The position numbers and the translations under genes are program-made. DNA of 64,000 nucleotides, from contig NC_089460.1 in assembly GCF_026210795.1 (NCBI RefSeq), positions 2,504,501-2,568,500 on the forward strand, in the 5' to 3' direction. Shown in pieces: positions 59,886 through 64,000 of the stretch (its first letter is position 1; every line of letters begins with the position of its first letter). The notes below the pieces were generated by a model. The model did no database searches. It was not told the origin of the DNA and was given only the letters and a program-made list of their open reading frames with translations. Source of the DNA: Rhizophagus irregularis. Taxonomy: Eukaryota; Glomeromycota; Glomeromycetes; Glomerales; Glomeraceae.

Positions 59886-61351
59886 AATGTTTTTTAATTC
59901 TTTAGGTAGAAAATTGCAAGTATTTATTTGATCTTAATATTGCGATCATATTTAGCAAGTACAGTAAAAATTATGGTAATTTAATCTATATAATGTAATT
60001 AGAATATACAGTATGGTCTGATTGGCTTCAATTTAAATGATTAATATGAATTGTAATTGGTCACTTATATCCTGACATTTGAACTCAACAATTAGATCAC
60101 ATCAACTATAAAAACTAAACATACTTTCTAAGAGGTACAACTGTGCTAAAAGTTTTTGTGACTGTTCAGTTATTGGCAGTAAGACCTTTTCTTGTATTTT
60201 TGGTTACCTAAAAAACACCATAATTTTATGTCTATTAGTTATTGGTGATGAAATTATAAGTTGCTTGATGGCCAACAATTGTTTACATCTGTTCAGTTGC
60301 GTTATTGGTAGTAAAAGTTAATCTACTGACTTTGCTGAAGATTTTTGCAATTGTCCAGTCATTGGTGGTGAAATTACAGTAGATACTAGATATCTATTCT
60401 CTTCTTCCTTATACTTGCTACATTATATTCCTATTCTTGATGATTAAAATTTTTATCCAGTTATTTATTTTTTCTGAAAATCATATCTATATATATCTTC
60501 ATTTCTGAAACATTTATTCTTCTTACATTTCCTATTTTTCATTAAGTATATTATAATCTTTAAGGAAGAATCATATGGAGAACAATAAAATTCAAATAAT
60601 ATTGGTAGGTCAGGAGATTTGTACTGATAACCATTAATAATAAGGGTTGAATAACAGGTTGGATTATAGGAAAAATTTGTGTTTAAAATATTTTCCATTG
60701 TAAGTGATTTTGGTAATAGTTTTAAAGTTTCGTAGTTTTGTATAGGTTATTATAATTGATATGAATTTACTTTAGGGAATGATGTTTTAGAAAAACAGAA
60801 CAAAATTGTACTTATGAACAGTAAAGATTAAAATATTCTTTAGTAAACAATGGCAATTTTGTATCACAATCATTTACATTTCATAGTTACAATTTCTTCG
60901 AGATCACCGGTTTTTTGAAATGAACGTTTCTTTTGAAATCCCGAATTATATTATATACATAATTAATAATATTTTTCTTAAAAATAGTTAATACTAAATA
61001 ATTATTAATAATTTTTAATAAAATGGTTTAATAAAAAATAATATTAATTAAAAGTGATAAATTTAAGTATCAAGAATAAAGAATATGAAAATTTTTTACC
61101 ATTTAGCTTGACTTGGTTTAACTAATCTCGAGTCGTCCTTCATTTTATCATTTTATATATACTAACTACATCATACTAATATTGCTAACTACTTATGTCC
61201 TGCCCCGGCTGTTTCATATCTATGGCATATCCTTGTCCCGCAACAATATCTGATATCGTATTACCGATTATGGGAACAAATGGCAATCTTAGATTGGATA
61301 AGGCTTGAATACTTTAAACAGATTGTCAGATTTTTCCTTTTTTCCTTGAAA
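59886..61351. other. Intergenic region with three weak direct repeats
   Basis: About 60158-60385 contains three diverged units with the theme GTTCAGTTATTGGTRGTRAAA. No gene is supported. Confidence 0.45.
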
Positions 61352-61944
61352 ATGTTCTCATTTGTAAAGAACAAATTTTTTTTAATAAATTTCTTTTTAT
61401 TATTGTTAGCACTAATGCCACTATTTAGCTTAGCGAATACTTATATAAATTATCAAGGAGAACACAACAACTACGGTGACCACGCAAAAATTAGACAGTA
61501 GGTAGACATGCCAAATCATTTATATTTAACAAACTGAATTACTTATTTATTTCCTTGTTCATTTTTTTTATTCGATAAGACACGTAAAAAATCATTTAAA
61601 AGACATTCCGGGACAAAATTTTGGGGAGATGACAGATGATGATGATTTATATTATTTATTTTCTATACATGACGTTAATCGCGATGGATATTTAGATGGA
61701 CATGAATTACGTGAAGCTTTTATTGATGATGAATTTGGTGATTCGGAAGGACTGAAACTCGAAGAAATCGTTGAAATGATCGATCATGTATTGTTAGAAG
61801 ATGATATGAACAATGAGTATGTCTTTATTGAACTTATTTTGAGAATTAAATTACAATATTAATATATTATTTATTTATTCATTTTCAAGCGGAAAAATTA
61901 GTTGGGAAGAGTACCTATTATCACAATCTTATCATCAAGTATAG
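61352..61944 (+). CDS. MCFD2-like secretory-pathway EF-hand protein
   Basis: Exons 61352-61497, 61580-61816 and 61890-61944 join in frame to 145 residues, near the length of human MCFD2. The start at 61352 gives a clean signal peptide (KNKFFLINFFLLLLALMPLF with SLA before the likely cut). An in-frame ATG at 61280 would add 24 residues before it and is less likely. HVKNHLKDIPGQ resembles the conserved lead-in of the family. Two canonical EF-hand loops follow: D80-x-N82-x-D84-G-Y86-L-D88-x-x-E91 and D124-x-N126-x-D128-G-K130-I-S132-x-x-E135. MCFD2 proteins bind Ca2+ and work with ERGIC-53-type lectins as cargo receptors from ER to Golgi. The alternative is another small luminal EF-hand protein. 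Confidence 0.82.
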
Positions 61945-62572
61945 TTAAATAAACAAAATTCACAACTAATATTACAAATTCCAATATCAAATAATTTTGT
62001 AACCAAAATGTTTCACTTTGAAAAACTATTATATTATCGGGTGTAAATTGTATTGCATTATTAAAATAGATTTAAAAAATTTGTAAAAAAATTGGGTGGG
62101 AACACCCTAAGAGTAAGCCCCGTTGTGTTATAACCTTTTTCTTTTTTACGGAAAGAAGTTACAATCGCATAACTGTGCTATGACCAACAAAACCAAATTC
62201 GCGACCTCCCAATCTCGAGTAAGAACTCTTCTTCGATCATAAAGAAGGCCATGAAGTGCGAATTGGTTATACCTCATTATAGGCGACACTTTCTGTCATG
62301 TGTCCGAGGACTTTCCCCAAAGTAATAATAAAAGAGCTAGTAATCCGAGGATTAATGCTCCGTTTGTGTTACTTTGATAGCGATTCTTTAAGGTGCTCCC
62401 AGTACCAAAAAAAAAGAGAAAAAGAGGAATTTAAAATTTAATTGTTTACCTAAATGAAATTAATTTGGAGTTGTGAAAAGTACAGTACTTAATCATACAT
62501 CATACCACCAGCAGAATATAATCAATTATGAATAATTATTATTCACCAATACGATATATCAACTTGCCTTTG
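61945..62572. other. Spacer with a GC-richer block between convergent genes
   Basis: 62090-62405 is clearly richer in G and C than the rest of the intergenic DNA and has no long ORF. It could be an inserted non-coding element or an RNA gene; no family recognised. The remainder is A/T-rich 3' flank. Confidence 0.45.
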
Positions 62573-63796
62573 TTATTTTAATAATTCATCAAATCCATCA
62601 GCAATATTTCTCTTTGCCTATAAATAAATTTACTTTTTAATATATGATTATAATCTGACTTCCATTTCCCAAACTCACCTTTTCAGAAATAGGATTTTTT
62701 GCTGCCAAATAGCTCATAAATATATTCTTTGTTAACCAAATATTATTCACTATTCCCATGTTTTTTCCCTGAATAATAATTGAATTTAATAGAACTTACG
62801 ATTGAAATAAGCTTTTTACGGGTAATTCACATAAATTATATACCTCATATTCAATAATTAAGGTTCCATTTTTTTCCTTTTTCAAAATTAAAGCCGTACC
62901 GGCTTTTACTACTGACTTGGGGAATTTTGCTTTAAGTTCTTTTATGGCCTTTAAAACGTTCTCTGCATCTTCCTCACTCATGTATCCATCTTGCATCCTG
63001 TGCGTAATCGCGCGCGTAAAACCATCACGCAAATGATGTCCATTTGTATTTCGTACAGGTTCAATACGAATTGCCATAACTATGGGTAGATCCAATATTG
63101 ATAAGGTCATCGATTCATCATTCTCTGACATAAACTTTTCCTTATCATATCCCTTAATAAAGATTAACTTTAGAAAATTTTCCTTATAAGATTCTCGCAA
63201 ACATTCATTATTTACCTTCCAATTTTTCAATACATCAATATCATCTTCACTAATATACATTCCAATAACATAAACCTTAATTTTTAAGAATGAAACAGTT
63301 CTAATACCTAACCCTATAAGCCTTGCTTTTGTTCCGTCATGTAATGTAATATACGTTGGAATATGTACTCCACTCTCGGGTTCCTCTTAATAACGAATAA
63401 ATTTAATCATATTATTTATTACAAATAAAACTCGAAAATGACGTAAATTCGTTTTCTGAATACCGGTTGTTACAGACTCTACACTTTTTGGCAAAGCGTC
63501 AGCAAACGCAATGTTTTTATCGTACACATACCAATAAGATACGCCAGCTAAACCAATAGCCGTAGCAATAGTACTAGAAGTAGAAAATTTAACCTATAAA
63601 CATAGTAAAAAAGATTGTGAATTCTTGTTTTTTTTAAAAAAAAAAAAAATTGCAATACTATAAAAAGATGGAAAACCTTTCCAGAACTGAACCCGAAACG
63701 AAAATTTGAAGGCTTCAAGTTATGTTTTGCATATGTAGAAAAAGAAGTCTGCCTAATAAAATTTCGAGATCTTAGTACTGTTCGTAATAAAAACAT
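62573..63796 (-). CDS. AIM18/AIM46-like mitochondrial chalcone-isomerase-fold protein
   Basis: Five exons (63796-63677, 63593-63464, 63385-62844, 62768-62679 and 62617-62573) give 308 residues. An Arg/Ser-rich N-terminus suggests mitochondrial import, and a membrane helix lies near TIATAIGLAGVSYWYVY. The chalcone-isomerase-like domain starts around LHDGTKARLIGLGIRTVSFL (98-116) and continues through KVYVIGMYI and DGFTRAITHRM to the typical end GIVNNIWLTKNIFMSYLAAK with NPISEK. The third exon must end at GAG/GTATAT (62844). The stronger-looking GTAAGT at 62799 leads into a stop, and only the upstream donor recovers the conserved end. Yeast Aim18 and Aim46 are inner-membrane proteins of unclear chemistry. 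Confidence 0.82.
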
Positions 63797-64000
63797 TTTT
63801 CTATGGAAAATTTTTTTTTTCTTTTAACCAATAAAAATAACAAATCTTTGATTCTGTGATTGGATAATCATTTCGTTTTTTGGTTTTATACGAAACGTGT
63901 TATATTATTATTACTAGCATATTGGTGAGCCATATTATTATTATTAATCCAACATTTTTCTGCGGAGAAAAAAAAATTAGATGAACCAATATATAAATAT
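63797..64000. other. Upstream flank of the AIM18-like gene
   Basis: No coding or RNA feature is visible before the window ends. It probably contains the promoter of the minus-strand gene. Confidence 0.5.

Noticed and set aside
1-64000. CRISPR arrays, bacterial operons, rRNA genes
   Set aside because: None seen; intron-rich genes and base composition are eukaryotic, and direct repeats present are minisatellites or MITE parts.

Overview
The window is nuclear DNA from a very AT-rich, intron-bearing fungus. Four genes point to fungi: a Zn2Cys6 fungal-type transcription factor, a TVP18-like Golgi protein, an Ecl1-like zinc protein and a metacaspase with a proline/glutamine-rich prodomain. Introns are short (about 60-90 bp), mostly GT-AG, and coding exons sit in long A/T-homopolymer-rich flanks crowded with small inverted-repeat transposons. 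Together with a FAR1-like gene relic, this best fits an arbuscular mycorrhizal fungus of the Rhizophagus/Glomus type. That assignment is inference from composition and gene style, not a database match.

Layout. 1-805 holds the 3' part of an unrecognised lysine-rich gene. 0.8-17.5 kb is gene-free: AT-rich DNA, degenerate T-rich minisatellites, several MITEs, and one MITE inserted into another. 17.5-20.5 kb is the Zn2Cys6 regulator. 23.1-31.5 kb is a compact gene island: TVP18 (+), DBP9 (-), NTH1 (+, sharing a 142-bp promoter with DBP9) and a mitochondrial m-AAA protease (-). 31.5-43.2 kb is transposon-rich, with at least nine inverted-repeat elements and a FAR1-like relic split by one of them. 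43.3-50.7 kb is a second island: maleylacetoacetate isomerase (+), Ecl1-like protein (+), an unrecognised membrane/coiled-coil protein (+) and a metacaspase (-). 50.7-61.3 kb is again transposon-rich, including a three-element nest. 61.3-63.8 kb holds an MCFD2-like EF-hand protein (+) and an AIM18/AIM46-like chalcone-isomerase-fold protein (-), convergent.

The genes are unrelated housekeeping functions: ribosome biogenesis, base-excision repair, mitochondrial protein quality control, Golgi/ER trafficking, aromatic amino-acid breakdown, stress/lifespan regulation and a caspase-like protease. They form no pathway. I reconstructed multi-exon models by hand for all of them; every model closes in frame, and two need a GC-AG intron.

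The most unusual signal is in the non-coding DNA. A block of about 110 bp, centred on a 23-bp near-palindrome (consensus GATTCGTCTC-RAT-GAGACGAATC), occurs 13 times. Every copy lies inside a MITE, and those MITEs belong to families with unrelated terminal repeats. It looks like a module shared between transposon families, and I know of no named feature that explains it.
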